A stretch of 17,652 bases of DNA from Tissierellia bacterium (lineage in GTDB: Bacteria > Bacillota > Clostridia > Tissierellales > Sedimentibacteraceae): positions 17,953-35,604 of the forward strand of contig JAQVRY010000004.1 of NCBI GenBank assembly GCA_028700795.1. The letters are read 5' to 3'. The translations under genes and the position numbers were made by a program. The notes under the pieces are model-generated. The model searched no databases and was not told where the DNA came from. It was given only the letters and a program-made list of their open reading frames with translations. This document shows positions 7,333-13,649 of the stretch, piece after piece. Positions within the stretch are counted from its first letter, which is position 1, and each line of letters begins with the position of its first letter.

Positions 7333-9306
7333 ATGAATACTAACAAAAATATTTTAAGACTTATTTTTTTCCCGTTATTAATACTCTATTATGAAACTAT
7401 TTTAAAAGTATTTCTATATAGTACAGTATTTAATATTGGATATGTATATATGTGTTTGTTTTCTTTACCCTTAGGGTTGTTATTTTATTTGTTTACAACA
7501 GGGTTTAATGAGAAAGTAAATAGAATTCTTTTCTATTCAATTGTAAGTTTTTTAACTCTTTATTATGGAACTCAATTAATTTATTACAGGATATTTTATA
7601 CCTTTACTTCGTTTTATTCCATTTTCGTGGGAACAGTAAAAGCATTAAGCTTCATAGATGTGCTGATTAACGCACTTTTAGGCAATATTGCCGAATTGAT
7701 TATGATATTTCTTCCTATTGGACTATTGGTATATTTTCACAGGAAGATACAATTTAATAAGATACCTAAAAACTATATAATAAAAGTTGCTATATCTGCA
7801 GCAATAATGCAGTCAGCAATTGTTTTAACTGTGCTTTCTTCTGATATGGGAATACTCAGTCCATCATATTTATATTCCGAAACATTTTTGGTTGTAGAAT
7901 CTGTTGATAAGTTCGGGCTTTTAACAACCGGAAGATTAGACATAAAAAACATATTGAAAAGTATGGTATTTGCTGCTGAGCCGGAGCCATCGGAAATAAT
8001 TGAATCTGAAGAGCCACCCCCCGCAGATGAGCCCCCTGAAGAGCTTCAAGTCGAAGAACCGCCTGTTGAAGTTGCAGAATACAATACTATGGATATTCCT
8101 TTTGAAGATTTGATAGACAAAGAAGGTAATAAAGCAATAAGAAATATGCATGAGTATTTCAGAAATATTCCGCCAACAAAGAAAAATGAATATACGGGTA
8201 AATATAAGGGCAAGAATTTGATTTTAATAACGGCAGAAGGCTTTTCACCATATGCAGTAAAAAAGGATATAACACCTACATTATATAAAATGCAAGAGGA
8301 AGGTTTTAAGTTTAATAATTTTTATACTCCTACCTGGGGAGTCAGCACATCCGACGGCGAATATGTAGCTTGTACGGGACTTTTGCCAAAGGAAGGCATA
8401 TGGAGTTTTTACAAGTCATCTAAAAACTATATGCCATTTGCTATGGGAAATCAGCTTAAAGAACTAGGTTATGAGACCAAAGCCTATCACAATCATTATT
8501 TTGATTATTATTACAGACATGTATCTCATCCTAATTTAGGTTATACATACAAAGGGTTGGGAAACGGACTTAATGTAACAGAAACATGGCCTGAGTCAGA
8601 TTTGGAAATGATTGAGCTCACAGTGTCGGAATACATAGATAATCAGCCCTTCCACACGTACTACATGACTGTGAGCGGTCATTTGCAGTATACCTTTACA
8701 GGCAATTATATAGCTGCTAAAAACAGAAGTCTGGTGGAAGATTTGCCATACTCTACACATGCAAAGGCATATTTGGCATGTAATATTGAGCTGGATAAAG
8801 CAATGGAGAAATTAATACAGGAGTTGGAGAAAAAAGGAATTGCTGAAGATACTCTCATAGCAATAAGTCCTGACCATTATCCCTATGGTTTGACATTGAA
8901 TGAAATCAGCGAACTTGCCAATAGAGAAATCAAGACAGATGTTGATTTGGATAAAGGAATTTTTCTTCTTTGGAGTAAGGGCATGGAGCCTGTTGAAATT
9001 GACAAAGTTTGTTCAAGTTTGGATATAATTCCTACCTTGTCAAATCTAATGGGGTTGGAATATGATTCAAGGCTTCTTATAGGCAGGGATATCTTATCGG
9101 ATTCAGAGCCATTAGTTATGTTTTCAGACAGGAGCTTTATTACAGACAAGGCATTTTACAATGCTAAAACAAATGAGGTAACATCATTTATCGGTGAAAA
9201 TATAGAGGATTCGTATATTAAAGAAACAGCAGAAACGGTTATATTAAAATTCAAATATTCATCAATGGTATTAGATACTGATTACTATAGAATAATTTTA
9301 GATTAA
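7333..9306 (+). CDS. LTA synthase-like membrane sulfatase (phosphoglycerol transferase family)
   Basis: The 657-residue protein matches LtaS architecture. Five N-terminal membrane helices (about 8-30, 35-56, 66-83, 110-135, 150-170) are followed by an extracytoplasmic alkaline-phosphatase/sulfatase domain from about 293. Active-site residues are visible: Glu302 (ITAEGFSPYA, metal), Thr339 (WGVSTSDGEY, nucleophile), His450 (TVSGH) and Asp514-His515 (SPDHYPYG, metal). LtaS enzymes move glycerol-phosphate from phosphatidylglycerol to a polyglycerol-phosphate chain and release diacylglycerol. Residues 216-249 form an unusual acidic Pro/Glu linker between the membrane and catalytic parts. The ribosome site is weak (GAAAG at 7321-7325). 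Family membership is secure; it could instead modify another envelope glycopolymer. The upstream lipid kinase could reuse the released diacylglycerol. Confidence 0.88.
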   Translation: MNTNKNILRLIFFPLLILYYETILKVFLYSTVFNIGYVYMCLFSLPLGLLFYLFTTGFNEKVNRILFYSIVSFLTLYYGTQLIYYRIFYTFTSFYSIFVGTVKALSFIDVLINALLGNIAELIMIFLPIGLLVYFHRKIQFNKIPKNYIIKVAISAAIMQSAIVLTVLSSDMGILSPSYLYSETFLVVESVDKFGLLTTGRLDIKNILKSMVFAAEPEPSEIIESEEPPPADEPPEELQVEEPPVEVAEYNTMDIPFEDLIDKEGNKAIRNMHEYFRNIPPTKKNEYTGKYKGKNLILITAEGFSPYAVKKDITPTLYKMQEEGFKFNNFYTPTWGVSTSDGEYVACTGLLPKEGIWSFYKSSKNYMPFAMGNQLKELGYETKAYHNHYFDYYYRHVSHPNLGYTYKGLGNGLNVTETWPESDLEMIELTVSEYIDNQPFHTYYMTVSGHLQYTFTGNYIAAKNRSLVEDLPYSTHAKAYLACNIELDKAMEKLIQELEKKGIAEDTLIAISPDHYPYGLTLNEISELANREIKTDVDLDKGIFLLWSKGMEPVEIDKVCSSLDIIPTLSNLMGLEYDSRLLIGRDILSDSEPLVMFSDRSFITDKAFYNAKTNEVTSFIGENIEDSYIKETAETVILKFKYSSMVLDTDYYRIILD

Positions 9307-9307
9307 A

Positions 9308-9357
9308 AAAAGAAGAAGATTATTTGATTGAATTAACCAAACAATCTTCTTCTTTTA
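9308..9357. terminator. Bidirectional terminator between converging genes
   Basis: AAAAGAAGAAGATT (9308-9321) pairs with AATCTTCTTCTTTT (9343-9356); an inner TTTG/CAAA pair (9323-9326, 9338-9341) extends the hairpin. The A-rich left arm and T-rich right arm let it serve both the sulfatase gene and the converging DUF11-like gene. Confidence 0.8.
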
Positions 9358-9367
9358 TTTATTCCAG

Positions 9368-10222
9368 CTAATCTACCTCAAGAATATATTTACAGCTTAC
9401 CGGACATTGTGTATAGGCAGAATTATTTATGCAGTTTGAATTAAGTCTATTTGTTAATTTTCCTTTCGCATCATTTTTAACTTTAACTTTGTATCCAATC
9501 TTTTTTATCTCTGAAGGCTGAAGGCTGCCCACATCCCATTTTATAATTGTCTTGCCGTTGAATTCATAAATGTTTTTTGGTTCTAAATTGCACGAATCTC
9601 CTATGTACTCAAGCTCTGCATCAAGTATGCTTCTTAAATAAACTTTTCTTGCTAAGTCATATTGTCCTGTGCACAAGTCAACATAATATTTAGTAATGTC
9701 ACCTGCACTGAGTTTTTTATCATCACATTTTACACTCATATCGAAGTCCATTGCAGTTGATGCAACAAAACATGAGTCATTTATCTTGTTTTCATTGACT
9801 AAATGAGCATAAAAATTAATTTTGCTTCTGTGGGTTATTTTATCTCCTGAATTTTCAATGCTGTTAACTGTATATTTGTCGCAAAGCGCTCCATCAAATG
9901 TTATTATATTTGTTGAATTGGGGGATAAAGCAAAATTGTTTCCAAAAATTATTACATTATCATTATTCAATTCTTTACATGGCCTAACAGCACTTACGGT
10001 ATCTAAAATGGTAATATCGGGGCCTTCATGCCTGATATTTTCCAAATATCTGATTCCGTTTCCCATAGTGGCACTGAAGGAGCATAGTTTTTCGCTGCTG
10101 CTGTTATTTTTGAGAACAATTTTTATTTGATAAATATAAGAGGGAATAAACTGAGAATTGGGAATACCTGCACCCTTCAAAAACCTCTCAGGTACATTTA
10201 TGTATATGGTACATTCTTTCAT
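9368..10222 (-). CDS. Cysteine-rich protein with DUF11-like repeat domains, no signal peptide
   Basis: I do not recognise a named family for the whole 284-residue protein. Residues about 155-265 follow the DUF11 conserved-repeat pattern: an early YYVDLCTG strand, a turn around LRSILDAELEYIGDS, then KTIIKWDVGSLQPSEIKK and a KGKLTNRLNSNC end. Residues about 25-115 look like a diverged second copy, with YIYQIKIVLKNNS and GNGIRYL. DUF11 modules are immunoglobulin-like beta domains usually found in large exported surface proteins. Here the chain starts MKECTIYINVPERF with no signal peptide, membrane anchor or sorting motif. There are 11 cysteines (4, 47, 82, 114, 151, 166, 184, 211, 264, 273, 277). 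AAAGGAA (10237-10231) precedes the ATG. A spore-coat, cytosolic or unconventionally released role is possible; none is shown. Confidence 0.8.
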   Translation of the reverse strand: MKECTIYINVPERFLKGAGIPNSQFIPSYIYQIKIVLKNNSSSEKLCSFSATMGNGIRYLENIRHEGPDITILDTVSAVRPCKELNNDNVIIFGNNFALSPNSTNIITFDGALCDKYTVNSIENSGDKITHRSKINFYAHLVNENKINDSCFVASTAMDFDMSVKCDDKKLSAGDITKYYVDLCTGQYDLARKVYLRSILDAELEYIGDSCNLEPKNIYEFNGKTIIKWDVGSLQPSEIKKIGYKVKVKNDAKGKLTNRLNSNCINNSAYTQCPVSCKYILEVD

Positions 10223-10374
10223 TTATTTCATTCCTTTCTGCTAATCTAATTCATATTATTCCGAGTCCCGATTTTTGTGAAAATTTAATCCAAATATTTA
10301 TGGCATTAAATACCGTAATATGATAAAATAAATAATAATTTAAGCAATGTGAATATTAACAACAGGAGGATAAA

Positions 10375-10599
10375 ATGAAAAAAATAAAAATATATTCCAG
10401 CACATCATGTACAAATTGTACTGCGGCAAAGGAATACATAAAGGAAAAGGGATATGAATATGAGGAAAAAAATGTTTCAACGGATAAGGAAGCAAAAAAA
10501 GAATTAATTGCCTTGGGATATATGGGAGTGCCCGTAATTATGATTGATGAGGAAGTAGTTGTAGGCTTTAACAAAAGTAAACTGGACGAAATATTGTAA
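10375..10599 (+). CDS. Small glutaredoxin-family thiol-disulfide protein
   Basis: The 74-residue protein is a single thioredoxin-fold domain of the glutaredoxin/NrdH type. It opens MKKIKIYSSTSCTNC with the redox pair Cys12/Cys15 (CTNC). The conserved cis-proline is in GVPV (Pro53) and is followed by VVVGFNKSKLDEIL, the usual glutaredoxin ending. Such proteins reduce disulfides of partners such as ribonucleotide reductase or peroxidases. The CTNC motif differs from the CPYC of classical glutaredoxins, so glutathione dependence is doubtful. An AGGAGG site (10363-10368) precedes the ATG, and a TATGAT at 10319-10324 may be the -10 box. The DUF1858 redox gene converges on it across a shared terminator. 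Confidence 0.93.
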   Translation: MKKIKIYSSTSCTNCTAAKEYIKEKGYEYEEKNVSTDKEAKKELIALGYMGVPVIMIDEEVVVGFNKSKLDEIL

Positions 10600-10630
10600 C
10601 TATTGTTGCTGTTTTATTGCCTTTTAATAT

Positions 10631-10656
10631 AAAAACCGGCATTAATGCCGGTTTTT
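10631..10656. terminator. Perfect palindromic bidirectional terminator
   Basis: The whole 26-base stretch is a perfect palindrome. The arms AAAAACCGGCAT and ATGCCGGTTTTT flank a central TA, giving a GC-rich stem with five T residues on either strand. It lies between the converging glutaredoxin and DUF1858 genes. Confidence 0.9.
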
Positions 10657-10704
10657 GCTGTTTATTTTTAACATTTTGGGTTTTGATTGCATGCTGTCGG
10701 AGTC

Positions 10705-10887
10705 TTATTTATTCAATGCAGCTAACAAATTATCTAAATTCATTCCGTGTACAGCTGCAGCTTCTTCCAATGTTTCCATTTGAGCACTTGGGCAGCCAAC
10801 ACATCCCATTCCAAATGTCATTAATATTTCGGCAGCTTCCTGTTTTGCCATAACAACTTCTCGAATTGTCATATCTTTTGTAATCAT
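10705..10887 (-). CDS. DUF1858 redox-disulfide protein (hybrid-cluster-protein-associated type)
   Basis: This 60-residue protein matches the DUF1858 family, whose CxxC members are described as a hybrid-cluster-protein-associated redox disulfide domain. The chain starts MITKDMTIREVVMAKQEAAE, followed by FGMGCVGCPSAQMETLEEAA with Cys29 and Cys32, then GMNLDNLLAALNK. A redox or metal/cluster-binding role is inferred from the CxxC pair and family name; no partner has been established here. An AGGAGG site (10899-10894) precedes the ATG. No hybrid cluster protein gene is present in the window, so it stands apart from the gene that names the family. The overlapping plus-strand frame 10617-10853 is not credible. 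Confidence 0.92.
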   Translation of the reverse strand: MITKDMTIREVVMAKQEAAEILMTFGMGCVGCPSAQMETLEEAAAVHGMNLDNLLAALNK

Positions 10888-10914
10888 TTGAAACCTCCTT
10901 TTATTTTATAATTC

Positions 10915-10943
10915 ATTATACAGTAAGGTAAAATAATATTCAA
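10915..10943 (-). promoter_or_regulatory. Promoter of the DUF1858 gene
   Basis: On the minus strand TTGAAT (10943-10938), a 17-base spacer and TATAAT (10920-10915) form a near-consensus sigma-A promoter, about 27 bases before the ATG. Confidence 0.7.
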
Positions 10944-10999
10944 TATTTTTAATAATAATATTTCGAAACGTATTCCCATCCTTTACGGCTAAAAACTGT

Positions 11000-11028
11000 T
11001 TGAATCACTATTTGATGTATGATATAAT
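11000..11028 (+). promoter_or_regulatory. Promoter of the coiled-coil gene
   Basis: TTGAAT (11000-11005), a 17-base spacer and TATAAT (11023-11028) form a near-consensus promoter. It carries the same two boxes and spacing as the divergent DUF1858 promoter. Confidence 0.7.
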
Positions 11029-11073
11029 AAAAATGTTAACACAGTTACCATCGTAAAAGTCAGGAGCAAGAAT

Positions 11074-11979
11074 ATGCATAACAAATACAATGAAAAAATA
11101 AGTGACATGAAAAAATGTATACAAAAAAAGAATAAATTAAATTTGCTTTTAAAACAGACGGAACAGGATATTATAAAAGAAAAGCTTCTTTTAAATAAGC
11201 TTTCATTGGAATTGAATAAGGAAAATCAAGATGTTTTAAAGCTAAAATCAAATAATATTATTTCATTGTTTTATGCAATATTGGGTACAGAAGAAGATAA
11301 ACACAGCAGAGAAAAGCAGAAGCTTTTAAAAGCACGGTTAAAATACGATCAATGCAAAAATAATATGAATTATCTTGTTGATGAAACAAAGAAAATTGTA
11401 GATAGTATGTCAAAATTGAACGGGTGCGACGCTGAGTATGAAGAATTAATAAACAAAAAGTTAGAAACCATCCATATGGAAGATAATGAAACCGGTCAAG
11501 ATTTAAAGAAATTAATTAAACGAAAAGAAAATATGAATGCCAATATAGTAGAAATTTGCGAAGCAATCTGTTATGGCGAAAAGGCATTGGAAGCTATAGA
11601 GAAGACAATAAAAAAATTAGAAGCGGCAGAAGATTTTGAAAATTCCGATGGGAACAACAATATTGAAGATGCCAGGGCGTATGCTGAGCAAACTCAAAGA
11701 ATGTTAGGTAGATTCAAGAAAGAAATATCAGATATAACAATGGTGACAGGAACTGAAATAGCAGTGGGCACCTTTGAAAATTTTGCAGACTGTTTTTTTG
11801 ACAACTTGATGTTTGACTGGGTAGTTCAGTCCGGAATAGGAAAATCTTTAGATACTGTAAAAAATACTAAAAATCAATTGGACAAAGCGATGTCAAAACT
11901 ATATGAAGAAAAGGTAACAGAAGAATTTATGATAAAACAAATAGAAGAACAAATAAAACAAATAATAGAAAAGGCGTAA
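11074..11979 (+). CDS. Uncharacterised coiled-coil protein
   Basis: I do not recognise a named family. The 301-residue protein is almost entirely charged helix. Residues 1-70 look like a Lys/Leu-rich coiled coil, followed by a short hydrophobic patch IISLFYAILGTEED (about 62-76), then further coiled coil to about 200. An acidic Asn/Asp-rich hinge (about 202-212) precedes a less charged region, TMVTGTEIAVGTFENFADCF to FDWVVQSGIGKSLD (about 236-275), and a final Glu/Lys helix. There is no signal peptide or clear membrane helix. AGGAG (11062-11066) lies seven bases before the ATG, and a good promoter precedes it. The FYAILG motif within a coiled coil is the best handle for a homology search. A cytosolic structural or scaffold role is only a guess. 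Confidence 0.85.
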   Translation: MHNKYNEKISDMKKCIQKKNKLNLLLKQTEQDIIKEKLLLNKLSLELNKENQDVLKLKSNNIISLFYAILGTEEDKHSREKQKLLKARLKYDQCKNNMNYLVDETKKIVDSMSKLNGCDAEYEELINKKLETIHMEDNETGQDLKKLIKRKENMNANIVEICEAICYGEKALEAIEKTIKKLEAAEDFENSDGNNNIEDARAYAEQTQRMLGRFKKEISDITMVTGTEIAVGTFENFADCFFDNLMFDWVVQSGIGKSLDTVKNTKNQLDKAMSKLYEEKVTEEFMIKQIEEQIKQIIEKA

Positions 11980-11984
11980 ATGCA

Positions 11985-12018
11985 TTGACAATAAATGCTA
12001 TTTACTGTAACATATAAT
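11985..12018 (+). promoter_or_regulatory. Candidate promoter of the riboswitch transcript
   Basis: A perfect TTGACA (11985-11990) starts five bases after the coiled-coil stop codon. TAACAT at 12008-12013 is 17 bases downstream. A better TATAAT at 12013-12018 is 22 bases away, which is too far. With the first choice transcription starts near 12019, at the foot of the riboswitch P1 stem. Confidence 0.5.
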
Positions 12019-12089
12019 TATCACATGACTGGCGGAAAGTGGAGTACCACGAGGAAGTGTGAATAATATTAAAAGTCGGCCGCCTGGGC
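12017..12089 (+). ncRNA. ZTP (pfl) riboswitch aptamer
   Basis: ZTP riboswitches bind the purine intermediate ZMP/ZTP, a sign of low 10-formyl-tetrahydrofolate, and turn expression on. The conserved parts are all readable. P1 is formed by ATTATCACA (12017-12025) and TGTGAATAAT (12058-12067, one bulged A). The TGACTGGCGG core lies at 12026-12035. P2 is GTGG/CCAC (12039-12042, 12047-12050) followed by GAGGA. The 3' ligand-binding element GCCGCCTGGGC lies at 12079-12089. GGCGG (12031-12035) can form the characteristic pseudoknot with CCGCC (12080-12084). The linker between the two halves is short (about 11 bases). The next gene is ybaK-like, not a purine or folate gene. Confidence 0.9.
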
Positions 12090-12108
12090 TAAACTCGGGT
12101 GGCTTTTT
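12079..12108 (+). terminator. Riboswitch expression-platform terminator
   Basis: GCCGCCT (12079-12085) can pair with GGGTGGC (12097-12103), partly through G-U pairs, and TTTTT (12104-12108) follows. The left arm uses the same CCGCC that forms the aptamer pseudoknot, so ligand binding should prevent termination. This is the usual ON-switch logic of ZTP riboswitches. Confidence 0.8.
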
Positions 12109-12253
12109 ATATTCCCCTTCAATGCCTCCCGGCAAAGTCAGCCGACAGTCTTCAAAAACTTAAAGATTGTATTAATTTGGAGAAACTGATAAGATAATAA
12201 AAGAAAAACTTGACAAAGAGATAGATGGTATAAAGAAGTATTTGGAGGTTAAA

Positions 12254-12721
12254 ATGTCAGTAGAAAAAGTAAGAGAATATTTAAAACAATTTAACAAGGA
12301 AAATGACATACAAGAAATGGACGAATCAACAGCAACTGTAGAGTTGGCTGCACTTGCTTTAGATACAGAGGAAGCAAGAATTGCTAAATCTTTATCATTT
12401 TATAACGGTGACGGAGCAATGGTAATAGTAGTAGCAGGAGATGCAAAAATAGATAACAGAAAATTTAAAGATTACTTCGGGTTTAAAGCAAGAATGCTTG
12501 CACCTGAGGATACAGTAAAATTTACCGGACATGCAATCGGAGGAGTTTGTCCCTTTGCATTGCCCGATAATATAAAAGTATATTTGGATGAATCAATGAA
12601 AAGATTTGAAACAATGTTTCCTGCCTGCGGAAGCGGTAACTCTGCAATAGAGCTTACTCTTGACGAGTTGGAGGAAACATCAAAATGCAGCACCTGGATC
12701 GATGTATGCAAAAATTGGTGA
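12254..12721 (+). CDS. YbaK/EbsC-type aminoacyl-tRNA deacylase domain protein
   Basis: Stand-alone YbaK/ProX-type proteins hydrolyse wrongly charged tRNAs, such as Cys- or Ala-tRNA-Pro. The 155-residue chain begins MSVEKVREYLKQFN and carries the family landmarks: Lys45 in ARIAKSLSF, GHAIGGVCPFAL (GGVCPF at 96-101), YLDESM and PACGSGN near 124-129. These match the compact EbsC/YbaK group. The ATG at 12254 follows GGAGG (12244-12248) with five bases between; the TTG at 12242 has no ribosome site and is rejected. The open frame nevertheless continues upstream to 12176 without a start codon. The gene lies about 145 bases after the ZTP riboswitch terminator and would be under its control if no other promoter intervenes. 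The substrate tRNA is not predictable. Confidence 0.9.
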   Translation: MSVEKVREYLKQFNKENDIQEMDESTATVELAALALDTEEARIAKSLSFYNGDGAMVIVVAGDAKIDNRKFKDYFGFKARMLAPEDTVKFTGHAIGGVCPFALPDNIKVYLDESMKRFETMFPACGSGNSAIELTLDELEETSKCSTWIDVCKNW

Positions 12722-12819
12722 TGCCCTAACCCCGTTTTTCTGAGACTGCGAGATGCCCTGTATACTATATAAGTAATTTCCAAAACAAGAAAAATGTTTT
12801 AATATGAAAGGATACTACT

Positions 12820-13569
12820 TTGAACGAATTTTCAAGAACACAGCTATTATTAGGTAAAGAAGCAATGAAAAAACTAAGCTCTTCCACAGTTGCAGTTTTT
12901 GGCATCGGAGGAGTAGGCACATATGTTGTTGAAGCTTTGGCAAGATGTGGAGTAGGAAATTTTGCACTGTTTGATGACGATAGAGTATGCCTTACGAATA
13001 TAAACAGGCAGTTAATTGCTACAAGAAAAACCATCGGAAGGAAAAAGGTTGAAGTGATGGCAGAAAGGATTAAGGAAATCAATCCAGATGCCAAGGTAGC
13101 AACATACCAGGTTTTTTACATGCCTGACAATGCTGATGAATATGATTTGACTGGCTACGATTATATTGTGGACGCCATTGATACAGTAACCGCTAAAATA
13201 GAATTAATAGTAAGAGCCAAAAACAATAATATTCCCATTATTAGCAGTATGGGTGCCGGAAACAAGCTGAATCCCACTGCTCTTGAAGTTGCCGATATTT
13301 ATAAAACATCAGTGGATCCTTTGGCAAAGGTAATGCGGCATGAATTAAAAAAACGAGGGATTAAGGATTTAAAGGTTGTCTATTCAAAGGAAGAACCTAT
13401 AACCCCAATTGATGAAGATGATAGTGACAAAGACAGCTGTGTATGCTCGCCCGTTGCCACAAGAAAATGCACACAAAGGCGAGCCATACCGGGAAGTGTA
13501 TCATTTGTACCTTCTGCAGCAGGGCTGATTATTGCAAGTGAGGTTGTTAAGGATATTGCAATTAGATAA
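12820..13569 (+). CDS. tcdA: tRNA threonylcarbamoyladenosine dehydratase (TcdA/CsdL, ThiF-like E1 fold)
   Basis: TcdA uses ATP to convert tRNA t6A37 to its cyclic form (ct6A), which sharpens ANN codon reading. The 249-residue protein has the E1/ThiF nucleotide motif FGIGGVG (27-33), the FDDDRVCLTNINRQ segment (51-64) with the Asp and Arg that bind ATP, and YIVDAIDTVTAK (115-126). SSMGAGNKLNP and CVCSPVATRKCTQRRAIPGS follow as in TcdA homologues. The start is a TTG at 12820, seven bases after AAAGG (12807-12811). The ATG at 12804 is in another frame. It follows the ybaK-like gene by 98 bases and may be read from the same riboswitch-controlled transcript; both products act on tRNA. An E1 enzyme for another sulfur-carrier route is less likely. 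Confidence 0.9.
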   Translation: MNEFSRTQLLLGKEAMKKLSSSTVAVFGIGGVGTYVVEALARCGVGNFALFDDDRVCLTNINRQLIATRKTIGRKKVEVMAERIKEINPDAKVATYQVFYMPDNADEYDLTGYDYIVDAIDTVTAKIELIVRAKNNNIPIISSMGAGNKLNPTALEVADIYKTSVDPLAKVMRHELKKRGIKDLKVVYSKEEPITPIDEDDSDKDSCVCSPVATRKCTQRRAIPGSVSFVPSAAGLIIASEVVKDIAIR

Positions 13570-13585
13570 TAGGAAGAAAGCATAA

Positions 13586-13606
13586 CCGCCCCAAAACTTG
13601 GGGCGG
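13586..13606. terminator. GC-rich hairpin between converging genes
   Basis: CCGCCCCAA (13586-13594) pairs perfectly with TTGGGGCGG (13598-13606) around an AAC loop. This very stable stem lies 16 bases after tcdA, but no T-run follows on either strand. It probably ends tcdA transcription, though not as a canonical intrinsic terminator. Confidence 0.55.
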
Positions 13607-13649
13607 CGTAGGTGAAGAATTATATGCTTAAAGTAATAGCGAAGAAAAT

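Noticed and set aside
10617..10853. Plus-strand open frame opposite the DUF1858 gene
   Set aside because: It begins inside the terminator region, has no ribosome site and is antisense to a clear family member.
11985..12018. TTGACA with TATAAT at 12013 as a standard promoter
   Set aside because: The spacer would be 22 bases, too long for sigma-A; TAACAT at 17 bases is more plausible although weaker.
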